Under the pieces are notes generated by a model. That model was given only the letters and a program-made list of their open reading frames with translations. It had not been told where the DNA came from and searched no databases. The translations under genes were made by a program, and so were the position numbers. From Azospirillum sp. 412522 (GTDB lineage Bacteria > Pseudomonadota > Alphaproteobacteria > Azospirillales > Azospirillaceae), in assembly GCF_019805165.1 (NCBI RefSeq), contig NZ_RWIJ01000005.1, positions 1-64,000 on the forward strand: 64,000 nucleotides of DNA. Reading direction: 5' to 3'. Positions within the stretch are counted from its first letter, which is position 1, and each line of letters begins with the position of its first letter. Of the stretch, positions 46,394 to 55,459 are shown one piece after another.

Positions 46394-47632
46394 TCAGTTC
46401 TGCGGCAGGGTCTGCGGCGGGGTCAGCGGATTCTTCTCCGCCGGAACCACGGCCGCACCGTTGGCGAGCTTCAGCTGGCCCGACACCACGACGCGGTCGC
46501 CGGCCTTGATGCCCTCGCGGATCTCCACGCGGTTGGCAAGGCGGTCGCCGATCTTGACCGGCTTGCGCTCCACCACCAGCTGTTCCTTGCCGTCCTGGGT
46601 CTTCTGCGATTGGGCGACGAAGACCGAATCGCCGTAGACCGTGTAGTCGACCGCGGTTTCCGGAACGGTCAGCGTGTTGGGCTGCGGCGGCAGGACGACA
46701 CGGACATTGGCGAACATGCCCGGCCGCAGCTGGCGTTCGCGGTTGTCCATGGTCGCCTGCACCTTGACGGCGCGGGTGTCGGCGCTGACCTGCGGCTCGA
46801 TGGTGGTGATCTTCGCCTCGAAATCGCGGCCCGGCAGGGCATCGACGTTGATCAGCACCGCTTGTCCGACCGACAGTTTGGTGAAGCTCTGCTCCGGCAG
46901 GGTGAAGTTGATGTAGAGCTGCGACAGGTCGGTCAGCGTCACGATGGTGGCGCCGGGATTGACATAGTCGCCGACATTGACCTGCCGGATGCCCAGCTCG
47001 CCGTCGAACGGCGCCTTGATCAGCTTCTGGCCGATCAGCGCGCTGGTCCGCTTCATGTTCGCGTTGGTCTCGTCGAGCTGCGCCTGATACTGGTCGACGT
47101 TGCTCTGGGGGGTCGCCTGGCTGCGGCGCAGGTCGCGGTAGCGCTCCAGGTTCAGCTCGGCCAGACGCGCCTGGGCGCGCTGGGCCAGCAGGTCGGCCTG
47201 CTCGGTGGCGTCGTTCAACTGCACCAGCGGGTCACCGGCCTTGACGCGGGCGCCCGATTCGAAGGGGATGCGGTCGATGCGGCCGGCGACCTCGGGGGCC
47301 ACCGTTACCTGACGTGCGGCCTGGAGCGTGCCGATGGCCGACAGGTATTTCGGGATGGTCTGCACCGTCGCCTCGGCCAGCGCCACCGGGGTGGGCGGCG
47401 GCTTGTTGTTGGCGAAGAAATCGGCGATGGCCTTGGCGCGGAAGGTGTTGAAGCCGTACAGCCCCGCACCCAGCAGCCCCAGCACGATCAGCGTGATGAC
47501 GATGCGCACGGTCAGCCGCCCGCGCGTCACCGGCTTGCGCGGCGGCGAGGTGGGGGGAGGCGCCCCGCGCCCCGGCTCGGACGCCGGGTGGCCGAACGAC
47601 GTCTCGGTCTTTGGCGAATGGTCCAGGGTCAC
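46394..47632 (-). CDS. RND efflux periplasmic adaptor (membrane fusion protein)
   Basis: The product is 412 aa. A cytoplasmic Pro-rich head is followed by one TM (VRIVITLIVLGLLGAGLYGFNTF). The lipoyl-like half motifs IGTLQAARQVTVAPEVAGRIDRIPFESGARVKAGDPLVQL and LIKAPFDGELGIRQVNVGDYVNPGATIVTL flank a helical hairpin (AQARLAELNLERYRDLRRSQ). The beta-barrel VLINVDALPGRDFEAKITTIEPQVSADTRAVKVQATMDN follows. This is the normal HlyD/AcrA family order. It starts 6 bp after the TetR gene and belongs to the same operon. Confidence 0.94.
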   Translation of the reverse strand: MTLDHSPKTETSFGHPASEPGRGAPPPTSPPRKPVTRGRLTVRIVITLIVLGLLGAGLYGFNTFRAKAIADFFANNKPPPTPVALAEATVQTIPKYLSAIGTLQAARQVTVAPEVAGRIDRIPFESGARVKAGDPLVQLNDATEQADLLAQRAQARLAELNLERYRDLRRSQATPQSNVDQYQAQLDETNANMKRTSALIGQKLIKAPFDGELGIRQVNVGDYVNPGATIVTLTDLSQLYINFTLPEQSFTKLSVGQAVLINVDALPGRDFEAKITTIEPQVSADTRAVKVQATMDNRERQLRPGMFANVRVVLPPQPNTLTVPETAVDYTVYGDSVFVAQSQKTQDGKEQLVVERKPVKIGDRLANRVEIREGIKAGDRVVVSGQLKLANGAAVVPAEKNPLTPPQTLPQN

Positions 47633-47638
47633 GTTCAG

Positions 47639-48388
47639 CTACTCCGGTCTCTCGGGTGTGGGGTGGTCGTTCTCGGGTCCGCCATCTGAGTTCGGCTTTG
47701 GCCGTGGCGGTTGGGACGGCACGAAAGGAAAGCGTCCGCCGCTCTCATGCGCGGCGATGATCGTGTCGTGCAGGCCGAGCCCGCGCAGGATGAACCAGAT
47801 GGTCTGGCGCGCCAGGTCGGGACGGCCGCAAGGGTAGGGGACGACCGCTCCGCCCGACAGGCAGACGGTCGCCATCATCTCGCACAGGTGCTCGGCCAGC
47901 CAAAAGCTGTTCTCCGCATCGATCGGTCCCGGCACCAGATCGCCGGCGGCGATGGCGGTCTCGATGGAGGCGGCGAAGCAGGGCAGGAAACGGCTGCGGA
48001 TGCCTTCGAAGACCTGCCGCATGAACTCGCCGTCCTCCAGCAAACTAATGATCGACAGGCGGTGGCGGGCGCGTTCGTTCGGATCGGCCGGCAGCTCGAT
48101 CACGAAGTAGCTCACCAGTGCCTGGATCATCTGCACCAGCGTGTCGGTGCCCGGCGGCAGGGAGACCAGCCGTTCATATTCTGGGTCGCCGTCGATGCAG
48201 CAGAGGAAGATCGCTTCGTAGAGCGAGGCCTTGGACGGGAAATGCTTGAAGATCAGCGCTTCCGACACGCCGGCGGCCTGCGCGATCTCCTTGGTGGTGG
48301 TCGCGGCGAAGCCCTTTTGAGCGAACACCGGTAGGGCAGCATCAAGGATCGCGCGCCGGCGAGTATGGCTATCGAGGCGTGGAGCCAT
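47639..48388 (-). CDS. TetR-family regulator of the efflux operon
   Basis: The product is 249 aa. The N-terminal HTH RRAILDAALPVFAQKGFAATTTKEIAQAAGVSEALIFKHFPSKASLYEAIF is a standard TetR_N. The rest is a helical ligand-binding domain. I prefer MAPRLDSH at 48388; 48397 is also in frame. It is the first gene of the TetR-adaptor-RND operon and is preceded by an 18-bp palindrome, so ligand-relieved autorepression is likely. Confidence 0.92.
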   Translation of the reverse strand: MAPRLDSHTRRRAILDAALPVFAQKGFAATTTKEIAQAAGVSEALIFKHFPSKASLYEAIFLCCIDGDPEYERLVSLPPGTDTLVQMIQALVSYFVIELPADPNERARHRLSIISLLEDGEFMRQVFEGIRSRFLPCFAASIETAIAAGDLVPGPIDAENSFWLAEHLCEMMATVCLSGGAVVPYPCGRPDLARQTIWFILRGLGLHDTIIAAHESGGRFPFVPSQPPRPKPNSDGGPENDHPTPERPE

Positions 48389-48424
48389 AAGCGGCAATCT
48401 TCCGTTGGCTGAGTTGCGAAGTCA

Positions 48425-48442
48425 GGTGAGCGTGCACTCACC
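48425..48442. promoter_or_regulatory. TetR-type operator palindrome
   Basis: GGTGAGCGTGCACTCACC is an 18-bp dyad with 6-bp outer arms and a near-symmetric GTGCAC centre. It lies 37 bp ahead of the TetR start codon. Operators of the GTGAG...CTCAC type are common for TetR-family repressors. It is the obvious site for autorepression of the efflux operon. Confidence 0.65.
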
Positions 48443-49258
48443 ACAAAGCGGGTTCCTACACCGCCTGACGTCGCTTGTCCATACGTGCTAAGGTCATTTT
48501 CCGATCAACAGCGTCGGCTGTCGGACCGGGATTGCTCTCTAGCGGGAAGGATCCGCTGCTTCAGTCTTGCTGATGCCGGCGGGAGGAATGCAGGAAGCCG
48601 GTGGCGGTTCCAGCAGAACATCCAGCGGTTGATCAGCGACGACGACCGAAGAGCTGACGACACCAGCGGTACATAAGGCTGGCGTCCGCACTTTGGCGGC
48701 TGACAATCTCTGTCGCTGCGATACCGGGGTGGAACAGCCCTTTCCCTAACCGCAACTTGTTATTGAATCGGCGGCCTTTTCCAGACCAGCAACCAGCTCG
48801 GCGAGTGAAGTGATCAAGGGGCATCCCGTAGGACCAGTCTCATGGCTCACCTTCCCAATCCGGTCATCAAGCGGTTTCGGCCTAGGGGTACGATCCGGCA
48901 GGCAGCCATTTTCATCGATCGGCATGGTGGCCAGATCGGATGCCCGCCCAACCGACCTCGATGGGGTTCAGCCGTGGGCTGTTCACGGAGTCGATGGCGC
49001 GATAGACGCTGGGACGGATTTTTTCATTTTGGCAGCGACGGTCAGGGTTTTGTCGAGTTCTGGCAGAGTGACAGACGAACTGATGAAGCATGAAACAGTG
49101 TAGTGTTCCGTATCTTCAGAAAACAAGCGAACCTCATCATAAAATATCAGGAAAAATCTAAGCCTATACCTGGGTCGTATACTGTCTGAACCATTGCAGA
49201 ATGGAGATTTCTCTCCGGTCATAGAAAAGGATATTTCATAAAATTCAATGGAATCAAG
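48443..49258. other. Long intergenic region with a possible transposase relic
   Basis: No intact gene is seen. A leftward frame at 48633-48824 reads GRRFNNKLRLGKGLFHPGIAATEIVSRQSADASLMYRWCRQLFG. This recalls the N-terminal HTH of IS66/IS3 OrfA proteins ('RRR...KLRIVEEAL.PGAS...VAR.H.VS.SLLYRWRRQ'), so it may be a relic. The stretch 49,080-49,258 is AT-rich and lies downstream of the IclR gene. Confidence 0.4.
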
Positions 49259-50041
49259 TTAGATGTTCCCTCTTAGGGAAACGGCAAGTCGTTTTGCAAC
49301 TTCCGTCAACATCCCAAGAAATCGCTCTTGAGCCGCTTCTGGGGTTACCGCGCTTCGCAGCATCATAATGTTCAATGCCGCAAGGATTCCTCCTTCATCA
49401 CGCACCGGTACCGCCATGGCCCAAAGCTGACCGGAGTATTCACGGTTGCTATAGGAATCGTCCATGCACGCAAAACCACGTTCCCGAACTTCTGCGAGAA
49501 TGGATTCAAGACGTTGAGGATCGTGGGCGAGAGCGTCGCGAGGGTCAATCCGTGACCTCAGTCGCTCGATGATGCGGTCCCGCTCACCGTCGGCGCAGAA
49601 TGCAAGATAGGCCCGTCCAATGGAGGTTTCCAAGATCGGCGCTCGGAAGCCAGGTCGGCGGTTGAAGAACAGAGGACCGGACTCGCGGCTTGTCTGAACC
49701 ACGATCATTGCGTCGTGATCAAACAATGCTACATCAGACGGCCAGCCAATCGTTTGACGGAACTCTGCCAAAATCGGTTCGCACAATAATGCGATGCGAT
49801 GATGCAGATCGTAGCCGCGACTGAGCTGAAGCGTGCGCCCTGTCGTGATGTAGCCAGTGTTCGACGGATTGCGCGTCACGTAACCTTCATGCTCAAGCGT
49901 TTCCAGCATTCGGACAATGGTCGCTTTGTCGAGCCCTGTCTCCTTATGGAGCGCAGCGACCGAGGCATCCCGTAACTCGTTTACGGCACGTAGAACATCC
50001 AAGCCTCGGGTGAGGGCAGCTACCGGCTTAAAGGACGGCAT
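49259..50041 (-). CDS. IclR-family transcriptional regulator
   Basis: The product is 260 aa. The N-terminal winged helix is ALTRGLDVLRAVNELRDASVAALHKETGLDKATIVRMLETLEHEGYVTRNPSNTGY. The C-terminal IclR effector domain is recognisable by SIGRAYLAF.ADGERDRIIERL, then RERGFACMDDSYSNREYSGQLWAMAVPVRDEGGILAALNIMML. It is divergent from the CoA-transferase operon, a classical layout for an IclR regulator controlling the neighbouring catabolic genes in response to a pathway acid or CoA ester. Confidence 0.93.
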   Translation of the reverse strand: MPSFKPVAALTRGLDVLRAVNELRDASVAALHKETGLDKATIVRMLETLEHEGYVTRNPSNTGYITTGRTLQLSRGYDLHHRIALLCEPILAEFRQTIGWPSDVALFDHDAMIVVQTSRESGPLFFNRRPGFRAPILETSIGRAYLAFCADGERDRIIERLRSRIDPRDALAHDPQRLESILAEVRERGFACMDDSYSNREYSGQLWAMAVPVRDEGGILAALNIMMLRSAVTPEAAQERFLGMLTEVAKRLAVSLRGNI

Positions 50042-50201
50042 GGAAGTCGCGTCTCCTTGTTTGGCATCCAGGTTCTAGGCCGACAGCGATGCTGGCGCTG
50101 TCAGCCCTCCATTGAGGGGGCCATCAATCCGTATCCCGGTTTTTCGGTGAGGCTGAAAAGACGGTTGCCTTTTATCAGAACGCCCGATAGCTTATCCATA
50201 A

Positions 50202-50228
50202 TGAAATGAGCATTTCACAGAATGAAAT
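50202..50228. promoter_or_regulatory. Candidate IclR operator
   Basis: TGAAAT-GAGC-ATTTCA (50202-50217) is a perfect inverted repeat, followed by a third half-site TGAAAT at 50223-50228. It is in the 291-bp gap between the divergent IclR and CoA-transferase genes, 105-131 bp before the GTG. IclR-type proteins often bind TGNAA(A)T-like palindromes, sometimes with extra half-sites. Confidence 0.55.
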
Positions 50229-50332
50229 GATCCGGCTGTCTGGGACGCAAACTCCCAGGGACCGGAGGTGAAAAGGGAGGCTCCCGTTCCCGTGCCGGAA
50301 CGGCGAGGCTTGGCAGCCGGAGATCGCTCACC

Positions 50333-51628
50333 GTGACCATCTTTGACACATCGTCCGAAAAGGTTGGCTCCTGCGCCCCTGGTCCGGCATCCCTTGCCGG
50401 ACTGCGGGTGCTCGACCTGAGCCGCGTGTTGGCCGGCCCTTGGGCATCCCAGATCCTCGGTGACCTCGGTGCCGACGTTCTCAAGATCGAGCATCCGGAA
50501 AAGGGGGATGACACGCGCGCTTGGGGGCCGCCCAATCTGCAGCCGTCGCCGGGGGACCAAAGCGACGATGCGCCCAGCGCCTATTACTTGAGCTGCAACC
50601 GCAACAAGAGGTCGCTCGCCATCGACATCGCCAAGCCGGAAGGAGCGGATCTCATCCGTCGGCTGGCACGGGTCAGCGACATCGTTTTGGAGAATTTCAA
50701 GGTCGACGGCCTCTCCCGCTATGGCCTGGATTACGAGAGCCTGAAGCGGGAAAATCCCGCCTTGATCTATTGCTCCATCACGGGGTTTGGCCAGACCGGC
50801 CCCTATGCATCGCGCGGCGGCTATGATTTCCTGATTCAGGGTATGAGTGGGTTGATGAGCGTGACGGGCCAGCCGGAGGGGACGCCTGGCAGCGAACCCC
50901 TGAAGGTCGGGGTGCCGGTCTCGGATTTGTTCACGGGACTCTATGCCACGGTTTCCGTTCTGGCGGCGCTGCATCACCGTGAGCGTACCGGTGAGGGCCA
51001 GCATATCGATTGCGCCTTGCTCGATACTCAGATCGCCGTACTTGCCAATCAAGGAATGAACTGGCTGGTGGGTGGACAGGTGCCGAAGCGGCTGGGCAAC
51101 GGCCACCCCAACGTCGTTCCCTATCGCTGCTTCGCGACGGCCGACGGCCATATCATCGTCGCCGTTGGCAACGATGGACAATTCCGGGCGCTATGCCGAC
51201 TTCTCGGTCGCGAAGACCTGCTGACGGATGAACGGTTCGCCAACAATCCCGGGCGTCAGGTCAACCGTGTCGAGCTGGAGGCTGCACTGGCCGAAAGCAT
51301 GGCCGGGTGGGTGTCGGCGGATCTGATCGCGGCGCTTGCCGGCGGCGGCGTCCCCGCCGGCCCGATCAATCGGATCGACCAGGTGTTCAGTGATCCCCAA
51401 GTGGTGGCTCGCGGGCTGGTCCACCAGCTGGAAACGGCCGGCGGCACCCCTGTGCCGATCGTCGGGTTTCCGGCACGCCTGTCCAGAACACCCGCCAGCT
51501 ATCGCCGCGTGCCCCCCCGTCTCGGCGAGCAGACGGACGAGGTGTTGTCCGACCTGCTGAGCCTCGCTCCCGATGACATCGAGTCTCTACGTGCATGCGG
51601 TGCGATCGGCACTGCGGAACGCCTCTGA
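50333..51628 (+). CDS. CaiB/BaiF-type (class III) CoA transferase
   Basis: The product is 431 aa. It shows the CaiB pattern LAGLRVLDLSRVLAGPWASQILGDLGADVLKIEHPEKGDDTR, then NRNKRSLAIDIAKPEG, VLENFKVDGLSRYGLDYESLKRENPALIYCSITGFGQTGPYASRGGYDFLIQGMSGLM, with the conserved catalytic Asp in the GVPVSDLFTGLYA region. It transfers CoA between an acyl-CoA donor and a free acid, probably activating the pathway substrate. GTG start with GGAG about 9 bases upstream. First gene of the catabolic operon. Confidence 0.93.
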   Translation: MTIFDTSSEKVGSCAPGPASLAGLRVLDLSRVLAGPWASQILGDLGADVLKIEHPEKGDDTRAWGPPNLQPSPGDQSDDAPSAYYLSCNRNKRSLAIDIAKPEGADLIRRLARVSDIVLENFKVDGLSRYGLDYESLKRENPALIYCSITGFGQTGPYASRGGYDFLIQGMSGLMSVTGQPEGTPGSEPLKVGVPVSDLFTGLYATVSVLAALHHRERTGEGQHIDCALLDTQIAVLANQGMNWLVGGQVPKRLGNGHPNVVPYRCFATADGHIIVAVGNDGQFRALCRLLGREDLLTDERFANNPGRQVNRVELEAALAESMAGWVSADLIAALAGGGVPAGPINRIDQVFSDPQVVARGLVHQLETAGGTPVPIVGFPARLSRTPASYRRVPPRLGEQTDEVLSDLLSLAPDDIESLRACGAIGTAERL

Positions 51629-51692
51629 CGACTTCCCCCTTTGACCCCGCAAGTGCTGCCGGATCGGCGCATGGAAGATGCGAGAGCGAGAA

Positions 51693-53129
51693 ATGATGGA
51701 ACGAAGGAATTGGATTGCCGGGCGTCAGGTCGATGGTGTTCGCCTGGAGGCGAACTGCAACCCTGCGCGTCCCGCCGAGGTCGTCGGCCACTATGCCTGG
51801 GCTTCCGTTGCCCAGGCGCAAGAAGCGCTCGATGCCGCCCGAGAGGCCCTGCCCGCCTGGGCGGTCAGCAACCCGCAGACCCGTTCGGACATATTGAGGC
51901 GGGCCGGTGACGAGCTGAACGCCCGCGCCGAGGAGCTGGGCGCCCTGCTGACGCGGGAGGAGGGCAAGACCCTGCGCGAAGGCATCGGTGAGATCCGGCG
52001 CAGCGCGCAGATTTTCCACTATGCGGCGGGGGAGCCGCTGCGCCAGGGGGGCGAAGCCCTCCCGGGCCTGCGCGACGGTACGACCGCGATGGTCAGTCGT
52101 GAACCCGTCGGCGTCGTCGCCCTGATCACGCCCTGGAACTTCCCGATGGCGGTTCCCGCCTGGAAAGCCGCCTATGCCCTCGCCTTCGGCAACACCGTGG
52201 TGCTGAAGCCGTCGGAGGTCACGCCGGCCTGCGCCTGGGAATTGGCGGACATCCTGCACCGGGCCGGGCTGCCCGCCGGCGCCTTCAACCTGGTGAACGG
52301 GGATGGCCGGACGCTGGGCCCCGTGCTCGTCGACGGTGCGGACGCGGTCAGCTTCACCGGTTCGCCCGGCGTCGGCCGAACGATCCTGGAGCGGTCCGTC
52401 GCTCGCATGACACGCGTCCAGCTCGAACTCGGCGGCAAGAACCCGCTGGTGGTTCTCGATGATGCCGATCTCGATCTGGCCGTGGAGGTCGCCCTCCAGG
52501 GAGCCTTCTATTCGACCGGGCAGCGCTGCACGGCGACCAGCCGCATCATCGTCGATCGCCGGGTGCATGACGCCTTCGTGGAGCGGCTGGTGGCTAAAAT
52601 GTCCGCCTTGCGCGTCGGCGACCCGCTTGAAGCCGCTACCGACATCGGCCCGGTCGTCAGCGAGCCGCAGCTCGCGAAAGACCTGCACTACGTCACCGTC
52701 GCGCGCGACGAAGGCGCGGAACTCGCTTTCGGCGGTGGGCGCCTCGACAGGGATGGCTATTTCCTCGAGCCGACCCTGTTCGTCGGCACCAGCAACACCA
52801 TGCGGATCAACCGCGACGAGGTGTTCGGCCCGGTGGCCTGCGTCATTCCGGCCGACGGGCTGGACCATGCCATATCGATCGCCAACGACAGCGAGCATGC
52901 ATTGTCGAGCGGCGTCGTCACGCGCGGGCTCGCCGCGGCCGAGACCTTCCGCCGCCGGTCGCGAGCCGGACTCGTCATGGTGAACGCTCCGACCGCCGGC
53001 ATCGATTACCACGTTCCCTTTGGCGGCCGTGGGCCTTCGGGCTACGGCGGGCGCGAGCAGGGCAGTGCGGCGGTCGAGTTCTTCACCGAGGGGAAGACCA
53101 CGTACATCAACCATGGCATCACCGGGTGA
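51693..53129 (+). CDS. NAD(P)-dependent semialdehyde dehydrogenase (ALDH family)
   Basis: The product is 478 aa. Cofactor and catalytic motifs are complete: VALITPWNFPMAVPAWKAAYALAFGNTVVLKPSE, FTGSPGVGRTI, general base Glu in LELGGKNPLVV, and nucleophile Cys in STGQRCTATSR. EVFGPVACVIPADG and PFGGRGPSGYGGREQG also fit. It most resembles succinate- or alpha-ketoglutarate-semialdehyde dehydrogenases. ATG 51693/51696 is preferred; an in-frame ATG at 51678 exists. It probably oxidises a semialdehyde formed in the pathway. Confidence 0.9.
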   Translation: MMERRNWIAGRQVDGVRLEANCNPARPAEVVGHYAWASVAQAQEALDAAREALPAWAVSNPQTRSDILRRAGDELNARAEELGALLTREEGKTLREGIGEIRRSAQIFHYAAGEPLRQGGEALPGLRDGTTAMVSREPVGVVALITPWNFPMAVPAWKAAYALAFGNTVVLKPSEVTPACAWELADILHRAGLPAGAFNLVNGDGRTLGPVLVDGADAVSFTGSPGVGRTILERSVARMTRVQLELGGKNPLVVLDDADLDLAVEVALQGAFYSTGQRCTATSRIIVDRRVHDAFVERLVAKMSALRVGDPLEAATDIGPVVSEPQLAKDLHYVTVARDEGAELAFGGGRLDRDGYFLEPTLFVGTSNTMRINRDEVFGPVACVIPADGLDHAISIANDSEHALSSGVVTRGLAAAETFRRRSRAGLVMVNAPTAGIDYHVPFGGRGPSGYGGREQGSAAVEFFTEGKTTYINHGITG

Positions 53130-53217
53130 CGTTGGCCGGATGATCGATCACCGGATGATCAATCAAGAGCCGAACGGCGGAAGGCCGGTCGGCAGAATTC
53201 TGAATGGGAGTGAAGTG

Positions 53218-54120
53218 ATGTCCGAGACGATTGCGTTCATCGGTCTGGGTGCCATGGGCTTGCCGATGGCTTCCAATTTGGTTCGCAAGAACTTCTCCGT
53301 GGTCGGGTTCGACCTCGATCGGGCCAAGCTCGACAGCTTGGCGGCGCTCGGCGCGAGTTCGGCCGACAGCGTGGCCGCTGCGGTCCGGGAGGCGACCATC
53401 GTCGTCACCATGCTGCCCGCTCCGCCGCATGTGCGCAGCGTCATCCTGGGGGCCGACGGTGTCCTTGCGAACCTGCGGCCGGGCTCGCTGATCATCGATA
53501 TGAGCACCGTCGATCCGCAGACCACGGATGACGTTGCCGCAGCGTGCCGGGAGAAGGGAAACGCCTTCGTGGATGCTCCGGTCGGCCGTCTGGTCAGCCA
53601 CGCCGAACGCGGAGAGTCCCTGTTCATGGTCGGCGCGACCGACGAAGGCTTCACCCGTGCCGAACCCTTGTTGCAGGCCATGGGAACGACGATTCATCGC
53701 TGTGGTCCGGAAGGCGCCGGCACCCGGATGAAGATCGTCAACAACTATCTGGCGGTGATCGGCGCGCAGCTGACGGCCGAAGCGATCCTGCTCGGCACCA
53801 AGCTTGGTTTGCCCGTCGACGTCATGAAGGCGGTTTCGGGTGGCACCACGGCGACCAACGGCCAGTTCCAGATCAACTTCGCCACCAAAGTGCTCAAGGG
53901 TGACACGGCGCCCGGCTTCACCATCGACCTCGCCCACAAGGATCTGATGCTCGCCCTTGCGGCGGCGGCCCAGCAGAGGCTCGGCCTTCCGGTCGGGTTG
54001 GCCGCGGCTGGTGCCCTCGGCGCGGCCCGGGGCGGGGCTTATGCGACGCGCGACTTCTCCGCCCTGCTTGACTATGCCTGCGACGTTGCGGGCGTAACCC
54101 CTCCGCGGCTGCCGGACTGA
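53218..54120 (+). CDS. 3-Hydroxyisobutyrate-dehydrogenase-like enzyme
   Basis: The product is 300 aa. N-terminal Rossmann IAFIGLGAMGLPMASNLVRKNF with GLGxMG is followed by VVTMLPAPPHVRSVILG and DMSTVDPQTTDDVAA. The substrate loop is VDAPVGRLVSHAERGESLFMVGA, with RMKIVNNYLAVIGAQLTAEAILLGTKLG carrying the catalytic Lys. The C-terminal domain is helical (AHKDLMLALAAAAQQ). It acts on a beta-hydroxyacid or the matching semialdehyde, so it may work in series with the aldehyde dehydrogenase upstream. The start ATG has GGAGTGA close upstream. Confidence 0.9.
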   Translation: MSETIAFIGLGAMGLPMASNLVRKNFSVVGFDLDRAKLDSLAALGASSADSVAAAVREATIVVTMLPAPPHVRSVILGADGVLANLRPGSLIIDMSTVDPQTTDDVAAACREKGNAFVDAPVGRLVSHAERGESLFMVGATDEGFTRAEPLLQAMGTTIHRCGPEGAGTRMKIVNNYLAVIGAQLTAEAILLGTKLGLPVDVMKAVSGGTTATNGQFQINFATKVLKGDTAPGFTIDLAHKDLMLALAAAAQQRLGLPVGLAAAGALGAARGGAYATRDFSALLDYACDVAGVTPPRLPD

Positions 54121-54183
54121 GCCGACACACTCACCAGCTCGACGACTTTGAAAAAGCCAAACCGGATGTGGGGAAACCTGAAA

Positions 54184-55392
54184 ATGAAGACCTTGGCGAT
54201 CCTGACCACTTCGCTGATCGCGCTGACACATGTTGCTTGGGCCCAGGACATTTCGGATAACAAGGTCAAGATCGGCGTCATCACCGACCTGTCGGGTGTC
54301 TACACCGACATCGCGGGCAATGGCTCGGTCGTCGCGGCCGAACTGGCGGCGGAAGATTTCGGCGGCAAGGTCAACGGCGTTCCGATCGAGATCGTCAAGG
54401 CCGATCACCAGAACAAAGCCGATGTCGCCAGCTCCGTTGCCCAGAAGTGGTTCGATACCGAGCAGGTCGATGCCATTACCGACATGGTGACGTCGTCCGT
54501 CGGCCTCGCTCTTCAGCAGGTGGCGACGCGGTCCAAGAAAGTGGCGCTGAACACCGGGGCCGGCACCTCCGCGATGACCAACGCGGCGTGCTCCCCCTAT
54601 GGCGTGTCGTGGGTCTACGACACCTACTCGCTGGCCACCGTGAACGCCAAGGCCACCCTGGAGAATGGCGGCGACACCTGGTTCTTCATCACCGCCGATT
54701 ACGCCTTTGGCCATGATCTGGAAAAGGACGTGCGGAAGGTCGTGGAGGCCAACGGCGGCAAAGTGGTTGGGAGTGTCCGCCACCCCTTCCCGACCCAGGA
54801 CATGAGCTCGTATCTGCTGCAAGCCCAGGCTTCGGGTGCCAAGGTCATCGCGCTGGCCAACGCCGGCCAGGACACCATCACCGCGGTCAAGCAGGCGAAG
54901 GAGTTCGGCATTCTCGATGACAGCAAGGTCAAGGTGGTGGCGTTGTTGGCCTTCGAGCCGGACATCCGCGCCATCGGCCTCTCCGACGCGGCCGGCATTC
55001 TCATGTCGAGCGGATTCATCTGGAACCGCACGCCTGAGACGGTAGCTTGGTCCGATCGCTTCTATGCGAAGACCGGGAAACGGCCGACCAGCGTGCAGGC
55101 CGGTACCTATTCCGCCGTTCTGCATTATCTGAAAGCCGTTCAGACGGCGCGGACCGACAATGCCGACAAGGTGATGGAGGCCATGCGGGCCACGCCGGTC
55201 AACGACATGTTCGCCACCGGCGGTGTCGTGCGCGCCGACGGACGGATGCTGCACGAAATGTATCTGGTCCAGGTCAAGAAGCCCCAGGAATCGAAGGACA
55301 GCTGGGATCTGTTCAAGGTGATCGGAAAGGTGCCGGGAGATCAGGCGTTCCGCCCGGTCGCCGAAAGCCAGTGCGACCTTCTCAAGAAGTAA
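54184..55392 (+). CDS. ABC transporter substrate-binding protein (Leu/Ile/Val family type)
   Basis: The product is 402 aa. Signal peptide MKTLAILTTSLIALTHVAWA with cleavage before QDIS. The mature part starts VKIGVITDLSGVYTDIAGNGSVVAAELAAEDFG, the classic Peripla_BP_6 opening, and continues ADHQNKADVASSVAQKWFDTEQVDAI and TWFFITADYAFGHDLEKDVRKVVE. Proteins of this type coupled to catabolic genes often bind aromatic or carboxylic acids rather than amino acids. It works with LivFGHM encoded downstream in the same operon. Confidence 0.92.
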   Translation: MKTLAILTTSLIALTHVAWAQDISDNKVKIGVITDLSGVYTDIAGNGSVVAAELAAEDFGGKVNGVPIEIVKADHQNKADVASSVAQKWFDTEQVDAITDMVTSSVGLALQQVATRSKKVALNTGAGTSAMTNAACSPYGVSWVYDTYSLATVNAKATLENGGDTWFFITADYAFGHDLEKDVRKVVEANGGKVVGSVRHPFPTQDMSSYLLQAQASGAKVIALANAGQDTITAVKQAKEFGILDDSKVKVVALLAFEPDIRAIGLSDAAGILMSSGFIWNRTPETVAWSDRFYAKTGKRPTSVQAGTYSAVLHYLKAVQTARTDNADKVMEAMRATPVNDMFATGGVVRADGRMLHEMYLVQVKKPQESKDSWDLFKVIGKVPGDQAFRPVAESQCDLLKK

Positions 55393-55459
55393 AGGTCGCT
55401 TTTTCGCGGCGGCCGGTCGTTGTCGCCGCAGCGCCATCACCCTTGTCAAGAGAACGGAC

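Noticed and set aside
43207-46509. 1,100-codon rightward frame opposite the RND permease
   Set aside because: The Gln/Arg/His/Asp-rich text is typical of antisense high-GC coding DNA, and the RND permease on the other strand is unmistakable.
51387-53114. 575-codon leftward frame opposite the aldehyde dehydrogenase
   Set aside because: Shadow frame; the plus-strand gene has intact catalytic Cys and Glu motifs.
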